This document shows, in pieces, positions 5,677-11,637 of a stretch of 14,074 nt of DNA. The notes under the pieces were generated by a model. That model was not told where the DNA came from, did no database searches, and saw only the letters and a list, made by a program, of their open reading frames with translations. The translations under genes and the position numbers were made by a program. Within the stretch, counting starts at the first letter, position 1. Each line of letters opens with the position of its first letter. This DNA is from Clostridia bacterium (GTDB lineage Bacteria; Bacillota_A; Clostridia; Christensenellales; Borkfalkiaceae): assembly GCA_003979335.1 (NCBI GenBank), contig RYWC01000013.1:1-14074 (forward strand). The letters are read 5' to 3'.

Positions 5677-6225
5677 TTATGTGGTTAATTCGTTTACATA
5701 GCAAAAGTGGCGCGGCGGGGTTAAAAGAACTTTTTCGTAAGTATTATAGTTTCCGTACCCGCACGGCAATTTGATTTTTCCAACTCTGAATTCGTCAATT
5801 TTTTTCGGTCTATTGTAAATTTTAATGTTGGAAATTTCCAAGCCATAAATGGGCTTACCTTTTGCAATCATTTTAATTTCGTCCCAAGAAAGTCCTGTAC
5901 GCTTTATTGTGGGAAAGAAACTTTCAAACAGTTGTATGGGGGCATTATCAAATGTAACTTCGCCGATAACCTTTTGGTGGGCTAATTCCCATCCGAATGT
6001 GCTTTCAAATGCGCCATCAATCCATTTTAACTGTCCGCCTTTTGAATACAAATGCGGTTTGTATTGCCAGTCCCAGTCTTTTTTGGGGTTCGGAAGCGGG
6101 CAATAGAGATAGATTTTGTATGGCGATTCCAACTTAGGCAAAACCGTGGTCAATAATACCGAGCATTCGCCGTCAGCGATTTTTTTACAAATCTGTGGCG
6201 CGACTGGTTTCATTATTGCGTTCAT
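5677..6225 (-). CDS. ASCH-domain (PUA-like) phage protein
   Basis: A 182-residue protein with the layout of phage ASCH proteins. Residues about 5-45 give the KPVAPQICKKIADGECSVL helix and strand, then KLESPYKIYLYCPLP. About 88-93 is the VIGEVTF strand, and 113-140 is the LSWDEIKMIAKGKPIYGLEI block. It ends IYNRPKKIDEFR and RHFCYVNEL. ASCH domains belong to the PUA-like beta-barrel fold and are thought to bind RNA or modified nucleotides; some members hydrolyse N4-acetylcytidine. The family match rests on this recurrent pattern. Its ATG overlaps the upstream stop (ATGA). Its place just before the TROVE and rtcB genes fits an RNA theme, but many phages carry ASCH genes without them. Confidence 0.8.
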   Translation of the reverse strand: MNAIMKPVAPQICKKIADGECSVLLTTVLPKLESPYKIYLYCPLPNPKKDWDWQYKPHLYSKGGQLKWIDGAFESTFGWELAHQKVIGEVTFDNAPIQLFESFFPTIKRTGLSWDEIKMIAKGKPIYGLEISNIKIYNRPKKIDEFRVGKIKLPCGYGNYNTYEKVLLTPPRHFCYVNELTT

Positions 6226-6509
6226 TTGCCGTCCTTTTCAAAAGGTGTTCCGCGTCCGTACTCACCTTTGATATGCTTTTTGATTTCTTCAATATCATGA
6301 TTTTTCATTATGTCAAGCGCGAATTCGGTGTCGCGCCCGCAGCAGTCGTTCCAGAGAATGTACAAATCTGCACCGCGTATGCCTGCATTAACCACTCTTG
6401 AAAATGCAGACTCGGCTTTAAAAGCGTTGCTCATACTACCGCCCATATAAGCCTCGGACATAAATGTTAATGCGCCGGGGTTTCCTTCGCAGTCGTCAAA
6501 ACTTACCAT
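6222..6509 (-). CDS. Phage-type hypothetical protein
   Basis: A 95-residue protein. I chose MVSFDDCEG because the upstream gene's stop overlaps this ATG (TAATG) and GGGAGG sits at proper spacing; the longer open frame is a shadow of that gene. Visible blocks are ALTFMSEAYMGGSMSNAFKA (residues about 12-31), a central ADLYILWNDCCGRDTEFAL and a helix DIMKNHDIEEIKKHIKGEYG. No family name comes to mind, though the whole pattern looks like a short conserved phage protein. It overlaps the ASCH gene by 4 bases (ATGA). Confidence 0.7.
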   Translation of the reverse strand: MVSFDDCEGNPGALTFMSEAYMGGSMSNAFKAESAFSRVVNAGIRGADLYILWNDCCGRDTEFALDIMKNHDIEEIKKHIKGEYGRGTPFEKDGK

Positions 6510-6769
6510 TAGTTGTTTCCTCCCTTTTTCGATTTTAAGAATGCCCACACTACACCCATATCCCTATCTTCAACGGTGTAATGGACGAGTTCGGTGCCGT
6601 TGTCTGTGTCAATGCGCTTGTAAGCAATAAGCGGTCTTTTTCTGCCCAGCTTAACGGCTCTCAGTACTTCCCATTCGCCTTTCGGTTCTTGAAGTTCCCA
6701 GCCGTCCTGTTTAAGCCATTCCTTGAAGTCGTCCAGCTTTGATACGGCAAGCGTACTTCTATTTGCCAT
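6509..6769 (-). CDS. Phage-type hypothetical protein
   Basis: An 86-residue protein. I start it at MANRSTLAVSK; the open frame extends four codons further to a GTG. It has an N-terminal helix LDDFKEWLKQDGWEL followed by strand-rich EVLRAVKLGRKRPLIAYKR and ELVHYTVEDRD. The two-layer pattern is common in small phage proteins of unknown role and gives no catalytic motif. It overlaps the upstream gene by 11 bases, with GGTGG as a modest ribosome site, and its stop overlaps the next ATG by one base, so it lies inside the coupled operon. Confidence 0.7.
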   Translation of the reverse strand: MANRSTLAVSKLDDFKEWLKQDGWELQEPKGEWEVLRAVKLGRKRPLIAYKRIDTDNGTELVHYTVEDRDMGVVWAFLKSKKGGNN

Positions 6770-7157
6770 TGTTATCACCACCGTACATTTTTTTTAAGAG
6801 CGCGGTAATGGTTTCCCTTATATTCGCGCCACCGTAGTCGCATTCGGGACAAAACAGTTCGCTCAATTTGTTTGCAAAGAGTTTTGCGCCGATCCGCTGA
6901 TTATTTTGCTGAACGTTCAGGCAGGACTGTGGAATTTTGTCCTTGTTATCAACTATGCCAGTTGATTCAATGCCGAGTTTAATAAGTTTCTTTGCCAGTC
7001 GTTTGCTTATATCGTAAGTGATTAAGCAACCATTAAGCCAAGTAATGTTGTATCTACGTTTTGAGGGTGCAACTTCGATAAAGAAGTTTCCTCCATGAAT
7101 CTGTACATACTTTGTTAAATCGCGCCAGTTTTTAATCGGTATTATAATTCCACCCAT
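6759..7157 (-). CDS. Hypothetical protein with a CxxC motif
   Basis: A 132-residue protein of unknown family. The N-terminal half is strand-rich (YVQIHGGNFFIEVAPSKRRY, residues about 17-36), the middle is basic and helical (ISKRLAKKLIKLGIES), and near the C-terminus FCPECDYGGANIRETITALL carries a single CxxC pair that could form half of a metal site in a dimer. AGAGAGGG precedes the ATG, which directly abuts the upstream stop (TAAATG). No membrane segment is seen. Confidence 0.7.
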   Translation of the reverse strand: MGGIIIPIKNWRDLTKYVQIHGGNFFIEVAPSKRRYNITWLNGCLITYDISKRLAKKLIKLGIESTGIVDNKDKIPQSCLNVQQNNQRIGAKLFANKLSELFCPECDYGGANIRETITALLKKMYGGDNNGK

Positions 7158-7454
7158 TTAAACCCTCTCTACAAGCCCAGCCGACACAAGTTCAAATATA
7201 CCGTCTTCGACCAGCGTATCTTTCGGTTGCCACTTTATGTTTGCGTGTAAGCGCGTGTCGCCATTAGGAAAATGCGGTTGCGGCTGGCAGATATTATCTA
7301 CGACCACTTCGCGCTTTATGTTGTTGATTAAAATAACCTTTATTCCGCGTTTGACGGCGAAATAGTAATTTGTCTGTTCACGGCTAACCTTAAAGGTCTT
7401 AAAGCCGATTTTGGTTAATTCTTCTATGTTTACGTTATCTTTAAGTTTAAGCAT
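7158..7454 (-). CDS. Hypothetical phage protein
   Basis: A 98-residue protein. The open frame runs much further 5', but that part overlaps the neighbouring gene in another frame and is implausibly basic; MLKLKDNVNIEELTKIGFKT has AGGAAGGGG at the right distance. It appears alpha/beta (SREQTNYYFAVKRGIKVILI in the middle; a C-terminal EDGIFELVSAGLVERV). It may be an SH3-like or small sensing fold, but I cannot name it. It begins 7 bases after the upstream stop and abuts the next start. Confidence 0.68.
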   Translation of the reverse strand: MLKLKDNVNIEELTKIGFKTFKVSREQTNYYFAVKRGIKVILINNIKREVVVDNICQPQPHFPNGDTRLHANIKWQPKDTLVEDGIFELVSAGLVERV

Positions 7455-7461
7455 TCTGTTT

Positions 7462-7818
7462 TTACCCCTTCCTTTCTTCGTAAATTTTTTTAGCTTCCTG
7501 ATATGCTTTACAGTCCGTGCAGATTCCGCAGTAGCGTTCGCAGGCTTCTTTTTCTTCGCAAATCGCCTGTGCAATCTGACAAACAGCATCGTGTTTGCGT
7601 GCGGCTTCTTCGGTGTGTTTGGGGCAGCCAGTTTCAAAACTAAACCCCTCGCAGTTGCACATAGGTAATACTTTTTTGCCTTCTGTGAGCTGTTTGCGCA
7701 TATAATCTCTTATTTCCTTTACCGTGTCGAGTGTTTTTCCGTCAACAGTAAGACAACCTTTAAGGTCTTTGGCATTGCGAATTGCCCCTTCTATGCTAAG
7801 GCAAGTATGTATAATCAT
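7462..7818 (-). CDS. Cysteine-rich phage-type hypothetical protein
   Basis: A 118-residue protein with eleven cysteines. After an N-terminal region containing GCLTVDGKTLDTVKEIRDYM, there is a PMCNCEGFSFETGCPKH segment (residues about 52-68) and a C-terminal CQIAQAICEEKEACERYC with GICTDCKAY. The spacing suggests one or two zinc-binding knuckles. The family is unknown to me. It lies between a YopX-family gene and the next small gene, separated by 5 and 7 bases, in the same operon. Confidence 0.68.
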   Translation of the reverse strand: MIIHTCLSIEGAIRNAKDLKGCLTVDGKTLDTVKEIRDYMRKQLTEGKKVLPMCNCEGFSFETGCPKHTEEAARKHDAVCQIAQAICEEKEACERYCGICTDCKAYQEAKKIYEERKG

Positions 7819-7823
7819 TGTTT

Positions 7824-8261
7824 TTAGTCCCCCTTACTGAGCAGTTCAGGTGTGTCGTAAATGTTGCTGATTACTTCATAGTTTTCGTCGGACCTTGCTA
7901 CCATTTCACCGCGTTTACCGTCGATTTCGCCGTAAACCCCGATAAACTTATATCCGTCACCGTCGATTTCGCCGATTCCGACTTTCACAATACCTACTGC
8001 GTGCTGTCGAGGCGTAACAACTTTAACAATGTCGTCCTCAAAAATTTTCTTTCCGAATTTATCTTTAAAACCAGTAAATTCGCAGATGGTTTCGGGGTCA
8101 ACGTCAATTCTGGTTACACCGTCTTCGTTGGTCATTTCCGCACCGTATTTGTCGAGCTTGGACAGTAAGCCGAATACCCAGTCGCCGTTTTTGTATTCCG
8201 TGCGGTATGTTCTGTTCGGGTCGCGGTTTATTGCCTTACCGCGATATAAATGCTCTCTCAT
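7824..8261 (-). CDS. YopX family protein
   Basis: A 145-residue member of the YopX family, named from Bacillus phage SPbeta and common in Bacillota phages; its molecular role is unknown. Diagnostic blocks are an N-terminal REHLYRGKAI, GDWVFGLL (residues about 26-33), VDPETICEFTGFKDKFGKKI (54-73), a following FEDDIVKV, and a C-terminal YEVISNIYDTPEL. The ATG overlaps the preceding YopX-like stop (ATATGA), with GGAGGGA upstream. Two consecutive YopX-family genes suggest an old tandem duplication, though they have diverged strongly. Confidence 0.9.
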   Translation of the reverse strand: MREHLYRGKAINRDPNRTYRTEYKNGDWVFGLLSKLDKYGAEMTNEDGVTRIDVDPETICEFTGFKDKFGKKIFEDDIVKVVTPRQHAVGIVKVGIGEIDGDGYKFIGVYGEIDGKRGEMVARSDENYEVISNIYDTPELLSKGD

Positions 8262-8740
8262 ATTCCCTCCGTCGTGTTGTAAATATCGCCTATGATTTCA
8301 AGTTTTCTGAAACCGTTTCTTTCGCAATTATCAAATTGCCAAAGCGGGAAAATGTCACCCTTTTGCATAAGGGAAAGTTGTGTCTTAATGACTTTTACTG
8401 CAAATTGGTATCGGTCAAAAACAATCTCGTATAAGTTCTGCCCGTCAGTGCAGGTATGCCCCTCAAATATCTTCTTGCCGTTCTTGTCGGCTAAACCTGT
8501 GTATTCGCAGACGGTTTCAGGTAGTATTTCAAATGAAAAGAATTTTAAGCAACCTTCTTCGTTCACTTTGTCGCTTTCATTTGCGCTATCGCCATAAGGG
8601 TGAATAAACTTTTGCCCGGTGCAGTAGTCGGTTACTATATCGCCTTCTACCCACCAACCAAAAATTTCTTTATCGTTAAGTACAATTTTATTCGTACCGT
8701 TATCGTTAGGATAGAACCCTTTTAATAAATGCTCTCTCAT
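8258..8740 (-). CDS. YopX family protein (second copy)
   Basis: A 160-residue YopX-type protein. I start it at MREHLLKGFYPND because CAGGAG lies at correct spacing and the ATG overlaps the upstream stop (ATGA); the 25 extra residues of the open frame are a shadow of the upstream gene. Family blocks include WWVEGDIVTDYCTGQKFIHP, ILPETVCEYTGLADKNGKKI, FEGHTC where FEGDIV is usual, and the terminal LEIIGDIYNTTEGI. Its start MREHLLKG resembles MREHLYRG of the next gene, supporting duplication. Confidence 0.88.
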   Translation of the reverse strand: MREHLLKGFYPNDNGTNKIVLNDKEIFGWWVEGDIVTDYCTGQKFIHPYGDSANESDKVNEEGCLKFFSFEILPETVCEYTGLADKNGKKIFEGHTCTDGQNLYEIVFDRYQFAVKVIKTQLSLMQKGDIFPLWQFDNCERNGFRKLEIIGDIYNTTEGI

Positions 8741-9066
8741 AAATTCTCCTGTAATTCTTTTAATCGAGTTTCGGCTTGTTCTTTGGTGGCAAACATATCT
8801 TGCGGTTCGTGCCACTCGCTATCACAAGCACATTTGACTAAGAGCCGATTGTGTTTTAAGTACATTGTTACTTTGGTTCTACTTACTACCCATTTAAGAT
8901 TTCGATTTCGGCGTACAAGATAAACTTTTTCGCCAACATTAAAAGGTAATTCCAATGCTTGCCCGCTTTCCAACTTATCTTCGAGTTCAGCAAGGCGGCA
9001 AAGTACATTTGCTCTTGTTGTCAGTTGCCGTATTTCTCCGCTTTCAGTTTTTTCTGTTAATCTCAC
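8737..9066 (-). CDS. Phage-type hypothetical protein, GTG start
   Basis: A 109-residue protein. I chose the GTG of VRLTEKTESG: GGAGG lies six bases before it and it overlaps the upstream stop as GTGA, whereas the in-frame TTG further 5' lacks a site. The pattern is recurrent in Bacillota phages: RANVLCRLAELEDKLESGQA helix, LPFNVGEKVYLVRRNRNLKW barrel-like strands, and a C-terminal DMFATKEQAETRLKELQ helix. The central part resembles a small SH3-like barrel. I know no demonstrated role. Confidence 0.78.
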   Translation of the reverse strand: MRLTEKTESGEIRQLTTRANVLCRLAELEDKLESGQALELPFNVGEKVYLVRRNRNLKWVVSRTKVTMYLKHNRLLVKCACDSEWHEPQDMFATKEQAETRLKELQENL

Positions 9067-9647
9067 TTCTTTTCCTCCCAAGCAATAGGCATAAACAAGT
9101 TTTCGCCCGCGAGCTTTTCTTTTACATAGACGTAAGCACCTTTACCTAAGCAACCGAAAAGACCGTAAGATTTCCAGTTGCAGACAGCTTTATTGCTGTT
9201 CCGCGTTACTTCAAGTCCGCTATCGCATTCGTAAGCGTTTTTCGATATGCCACCGCAGCAGGGACAACGGAACCCTTCTTTACCTATGGAAGTCAGCAAG
9301 TCCTGAATTGTATCAAATACTCGCGTTCCCTCTTTAAGTTCAGGCTGGTTGCAGTCCTGATAGTAGTTCATATACCAGTAGTTGCGTTTTTCTTCCCAGC
9401 CTTTCAGTATCTCGTCGAATGTAAGCCCCGTTTTCTCTGCGTAGTGCTTTGCTCTATCGACAACCCACTTGAACTTTCCGCAGTATTCGCAGTTATGTTC
9501 ACAAAGTGTGCCGCCGTTGGTCGCGTAGTTTTTCATTTTGTTCAGACAGTCGTCCGAGAAGAATTTACACTCTCTGCAACTGTGTTCCTTTAAATCGTGT
9601 AAAATCGATTTCAGTAAGGAATCTAAGCCTTTATTTATCTGTTCCAT
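9063..9647 (-). CDS. Phage-type hypothetical protein with zinc-ribbon-like cysteine clusters
   Basis: A 194-residue protein. The first 60 residues hold CRECKFFSDDC and CEHNCEYCGKF; residues about 127-145 hold RCPCCGGISKNAYECD, a zinc-ribbon-like cluster followed by KAVCNWKSYGLFGC. The centre is helical and aromatic (WEEKRNYWYMNYYQDC). This suggests one or two structural zinc sites and perhaps nucleic-acid contact, but I cannot name a family. The ATG overlaps the upstream stop by one base (TAATG), and its own TGA overlaps the next GTG. Confidence 0.75.
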   Translation of the reverse strand: MEQINKGLDSLLKSILHDLKEHSCRECKFFSDDCLNKMKNYATNGGTLCEHNCEYCGKFKWVVDRAKHYAEKTGLTFDEILKGWEEKRNYWYMNYYQDCNQPELKEGTRVFDTIQDLLTSIGKEGFRCPCCGGISKNAYECDSGLEVTRNSNKAVCNWKSYGLFGCLGKGAYVYVKEKLAGENLFMPIAWEEKK

Positions 9648-10192
9648 TATGCCACCGCCTTCATTTCAAGTTTCAGTTGTTCAACAAGATACTTTTTGAA
9701 TATCTCTGCCATAATTTGCGCCTGCATGGGGAATTCCTTAACGAAGAATGAGCCTTCAGACAATTCGGGGTTGTGATCCGTCATAAAGTCGTAAAAGCGG
9801 ACTTCGTTTTCGTCAACCCTATCTATCTCATTGAGAAATTCCTTTACGCGCTCTTTATCGCCGTTCGGGTCGCCGCCGCATTGAAAGTAAAGTTCGCGCG
9901 CCCGCTTTTTGGTCTTCTTCCAGTTAATCACGCTCTGCGACGACATTTTCCTTAAAAGGTAGTCCGCACTTACTCTGCACATTAACTGTTTAAAGGTTTC
10001 GTAGTCGTTTGCGCCCCAGCGGTAACAATAATTACCCCAGTCGCATTCTATTGAAAGCGTATAGGTTTCCGTATCGAGAATAAATACGGCGTGTCCACCG
10101 CTCAGGTGGAAGGTTTGCTTGTCGATTGTCAGTACGTCGTTTTCTTCAAACTTAAATGTGTACTTTTCGACGGTGCTGTGTGAGAATTTCAT
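9647..10192 (-). CDS. Phage-type hypothetical protein, first gene of the long operon
   Basis: A 181-residue protein. The N-terminal 60 residues are strand-rich (STVEKYTFKFEENDVLTI, HAVFILDTETYTLSIECDWG, then NYCYRWGAND), and the remainder is helical (FKQLMCRVSADYLLRKMSSQ; a C-terminal MAEIFKKYLVEQLKLEM). The YRWGA block recurs in Bacillota phage proteins of unknown role. It begins the run of coupled genes after the terminator at 10253-10288. A GGAGG lies about 14 bases before the ATG, somewhat far. No clear promoter is visible in the 60-base gap. Confidence 0.75.
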   Translation of the reverse strand: MKFSHSTVEKYTFKFEENDVLTIDKQTFHLSGGHAVFILDTETYTLSIECDWGNYCYRWGANDYETFKQLMCRVSADYLLRKMSSQSVINWKKTKKRARELYFQCGGDPNGDKERVKEFLNEIDRVDENEVRFYDFMTDHNPELSEGSFFVKEFPMQAQIMAEIFKKYLVEQLKLEMKAVA

Positions 10193-10229
10193 ATAGGTTT
10201 TTCTGCCTCCAACAAATTTTTTTATCTTA

Positions 10230-10245
10230 CCGACATTTGTGTCGG
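10230..10245. promoter_or_regulatory. Palindrome before the long operon
   Basis: A perfect CCGACA/TGTCGG hairpin with loop TTTG lies in the short gap between the tRNA-like cluster terminator and the ribosome site of the first operon gene. It has no T tract on the minus strand, so it is more likely an operator or a 5' leader hairpin than a terminator. Confidence 0.35.
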
Positions 10246-10252
10246 GATGATA

Positions 10253-10288
10253 CTAAAAAAGGCTACCAGCTTTAACAGCCGATAGCCT
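10253..10288 (-). terminator. Intrinsic terminator after the tRNA-like cluster
   Basis: On the minus strand AGGCTATCGGCT pairs along all 12 positions (two G-T pairs) with AGCTGGTAGCCT around a short GTTAA loop, followed directly by six Ts. It closes the transcript carrying the tRNA-like elements at 10326-10707. Confidence 0.88.
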
Positions 10289-10325
10289 ACCCTCTGAATA
10301 GGGTGAATTGCTTGCAAGAATAATC

Positions 10326-10436
10326 GAATGCGGAAATTTTTAGGACTCGAACCTCAACTTCGGATAAAACTATCCGCTGTGTTACCAGTTACACCATTCA
10401 CAAAAATTGCTGGCTTGTAAAGAAGTAACCGCATTC
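10326..10436 (-). ncRNA. tRNA-like RNA on an extended terminal helix (candidate Y-like RNA)
   Basis: On the minus strand GAATGCGG (10436-10429) pairs with CCGCATTC (10333-10326). A 20-base insertion on the 5' side follows, then AATTTTT/AAAAATT (10408-10402 with 10341-10335). Inside are three tRNA-like arms: a D-like GTGT-AACTGGTA-ACAC, an anticodon-like CGGAT/ATCCG, and AGG-TTCGAGT-CCT with a canonical T loop. It is not a normal tRNA: the anticodon loop is 6 or 8 bases, the T stem has 3 pairs, 7 bases separate acceptor and D arm, and there is no CCA. Bacterial YrlA-type Y RNAs combine a tRNA-like domain with a long end helix that binds Ro60, which this resembles. A decayed tRNA is the alternative. 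Confidence 0.5.
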
Positions 10437-10443
10437 TGCACTA
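10422..10443 (-). repeat. 22-nt repeat, copy C
   Basis: On the minus strand this reads TAGTGCAG, four variable bases, then CGGTTACTTC. It overlaps the 5' arm of the tRNA-like RNA at 10326-10436. Two further copies lie at 10588-10609 and 10679-10700. Confidence 0.75.
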
Positions 10444-10505
10444 TGCAAGTCGATTCTCTCAAAGGAGGGTGCTATCGGAAGAATTGGCGAAAGCGGGAAC
10501 GTTTA

Positions 10506-10535
10506 CGTTGCTCTAACCATCTGAGCTACGTCCCC
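10506..10535 (-). pseudogene. Isolated 5' half of a tRNA gene
   Basis: On the minus strand GGGGACG-TA-GCTCAGATGGTTAGAGC is a perfect acceptor 5' strand plus D arm. It continues A-ACG, then loses tRNA character. No matching 3' half lies downstream. The only partner for GGGGACG in the area is CGTCCCC of the 3' half that ends four bases upstream, giving a 3'-half then 5'-half order. Either a permuted tRNA gene or the remnant of a second tandem copy. Confidence 0.75.
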
Positions 10536-10539
10536 AAAA

Positions 10540-10598
10540 TGGCGGGGACGGCAGGACTCGAACCTACGACCTACGGCTTACCCATGCGAAGTAACCGT
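10540..10598 (-). pseudogene. Isolated 3' half of a tRNA gene with CCA
   Basis: On the minus strand it contains a T arm GTAGG-TTCGAGT-CCTGC, acceptor strand CGTCCCC, discriminator G and CCA, preceded by variable region AGGTC and GCCGT. The last pairs with ACGGT 16 bases further upstream, making an anticodon-like hairpin with an over-long loop (10573-10598). No D arm or GGGGACG precedes it. Its acceptor strand is complementary to the 5' half beginning at 10535. Confidence 0.75.
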
Positions 10599-10609
10599 TT
10601 TCTACACTG
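10588..10609 (-). repeat. 22-nt repeat, copy B
   Basis: On the minus strand this reads CAGTGTAG, AAAA, CGGTTACTTC, differing from copy C at two positions outside the variable four bases. It forms the upstream flank of the isolated tRNA 3' half. Confidence 0.75.
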
Positions 10610-10632
10610 TCCGACAGTGCACTTTCAAAAAT

Positions 10633-10707
10633 ATCGCGGAGAATGGTCGCGCCCGGCTCAATTTGGGATTAAAAGTCCGAAGTATCCGAGCACTGCACTA
10701 CCGCGCT
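10633..10707 (-). pseudogene. Degenerate tRNA-Lys (TTT)-like gene
   Basis: The 75-nt length and order fit a tRNA: acceptor AGCGCGG/CCGCGAT with one mismatch, D stem GTGC/ATAC with weak pairing, and an anticodon stem TCGGA/TCCCA (one mismatch) enclosing CTTTTAA, anticodon TTT. The T arm is lost: no TTCRA loop, with GGGCGCGACC in its place, and CCA is absent. All four complete tRNAs at 1637-2104 encode CCA. The outer bases can extend the acceptor into a longer imperfect helix (TATA opposite TATT). It is likely a decayed tRNA, or another tRNA-like RNA. Confidence 0.55.
10679..10700 (-). repeat. 22-nt repeat, copy A
   Basis: On the minus strand this reads TAGTGCAG, TGCT, CGGATACTTC. Here the motif coincides with the D-arm region of the tRNA-Lys-like element. 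Confidence 0.7.
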
Positions 10708-10709
10708 AT

Positions 10710-10757
10710 AAAAACAAAATCGCCCGTCTATTGTGCAGAGGACGGACGCTTGTTTTT
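10710..10757 (-). terminator. Intrinsic terminator, probably bidirectional
   Basis: Two stacked helices pair on the minus strand: AAAAACAA/TTGTTTTT outside and CGTCCGTC/GACGGGCG inside (one G-T pair), with a 12-base loop. The 3' arm ends in TTGTTTTT. It would end the two-gene transcript from 11584 and isolate the tRNA-like cluster below it. Between it and the gene ending at 10842 are about 85 AT-rich bases with small palindromes (GGTGTCACC, GTGTAACAC) and no gene. Confidence 0.7.
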
Positions 10758-10841
10758 GACAATATGGGGTGTCACCTGCACTTGACGATACGCAGTGTAA
10801 CACGCTTTTTCAGTTTTGGATTAAAAGATATTCACATTTTT

Positions 10842-11039
10842 TTAAAAATTTTTTTCGGACGCGGAAACGGCTTTACTTAACATTGAATTCATAGCCGATA
10901 ACCCCTTAATAAGTTTTTCGGAAGTAATCGCGGCGGCTTTTAAACTCTCATTAAAAAGTTGAACGCTTTCTTTGGGGGTTCTTTTGTGGCTGTTTACGAT
11001 AGTGATTCCGCAAACTACTTTATCTTCATTATCACTCAT
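10842..11039 (-). CDS. Small hypothetical protein
   Basis: A 65-residue acidic-to-neutral, helical protein (ESVQLFNESLKAAAITSEKL, then IKGLSAMNSMLSKAVSASEK). The pattern suggests one long amphipathic helix pair, perhaps a coiled coil. I do not recognise a family. Its ATG overlaps the upstream stop (ATGA), and a GAGGAG ribosome site lies inside the upstream gene, which supports it as real. It is the last gene before the terminator at 10710-10757. Confidence 0.68.
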   Translation of the reverse strand: MSDNEDKVVCGITIVNSHKRTPKESVQLFNESLKAAAITSEKLIKGLSAMNSMLSKAVSASEKNF

Positions 11040-11584
11040 TCTTGGGGTTTCTCCTCGATTAGTTTTAGGGCAAGCTCGCCCGGCGGAACTTTCTTTACGA
11101 TTTCAGCTTTCACGCGCTCGTCGCTCAGGGCGTTTATTATGTATTCCTTGTCTTGGCAACCGAGGCTACTCATTACGGCGGCCACCTGCGCTTTGTAATT
11201 CAAAGTATCAATCGCAACTTTCTTTCCCTGCATTCGCGGAAGGACTACTTGATACCCGGCGGCACCGTCTATTATTCGAGAAAGTACTTCCTGCTCAGTT
11301 AATAACGCCCCCGCCTTACCTTTCTGTTCCCAACAGTCGCAGACGTCGCCGACACCGCAATTTACTTGCTGGGAAGGAAACTTACGGCACCAACCGCCCG
11401 GCGCAGCTAATGGCTCTGTGTCGAACCATCGGCAGGTCGCGCAACTTTTTTTGACGTTCATTCCGTAAGGGTCGCTTTTGCTGGCTTGGCGCAAAGTCGG
11501 GACCTTGTTCTTAAAAGGGGGCGCGGAACTTGCTTTTCTGTTTTCTGTATGGGTATTCCCTGCGGGGGTATTCGCTTTACTCAT
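11036..11584 (-). CDS. Phage-type protein with a compact cysteine motif
   Basis: A 182-residue protein in three parts. The N-terminal 40 residues are disordered and Ser/Ala/Thr/Lys-rich. Residues about 46-86 form a cysteine cluster: SCATCRWF, GGWCRKFP and NCGVGDVCDCW. Similar CxxCxxW...GxCRxxP modules occur in small phage proteins and look metal-binding. The C-terminal half is helical (LLTEQEVLSRIIDGAAGYQV; later INALSDERVKAEIVKKVPPG). No enzyme motif is visible. AGGAAA precedes the ATG. The upstream 20-50 bases hold a hairpin (11599-11614). Confidence 0.72.
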   Translation of the reverse strand: MSKANTPAGNTHTENRKASSAPPFKNKVPTLRQASKSDPYGMNVKKSCATCRWFDTEPLAAPGGWCRKFPSQQVNCGVGDVCDCWEQKGKAGALLTEQEVLSRIIDGAAGYQVVLPRMQGKKVAIDTLNYKAQVAAVMSSLGCQDKEYIINALSDERVKAEIVKKVPPGELALKLIEEKPQE

Positions 11585-11598
11585 ATTTCATTTCCTGT

Positions 11599-11627
11599 AT
11601 GCCGCTTGCGGCATTTTTTATTTTTTT
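11599..11627 (+). terminator. Plus-strand terminator-like hairpin
   Basis: ATGCCG/CGGCAT with loop CTTG is followed on the plus strand by TTTTTTATTTTTTT. No plus-strand gene upstream explains it. On the minus strand it lies just before the ribosome site of the gene at 11584, where it could act as a leader hairpin. Confidence 0.5.
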
Positions 11628-11637
11628 GAATCGGGGT

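Noticed and set aside
10740..10800. A plus-strand promoter from TTGACA near 10756
   Set aside because: No -10 hexamer lies at 16-18 bases and no plus-strand gene follows.
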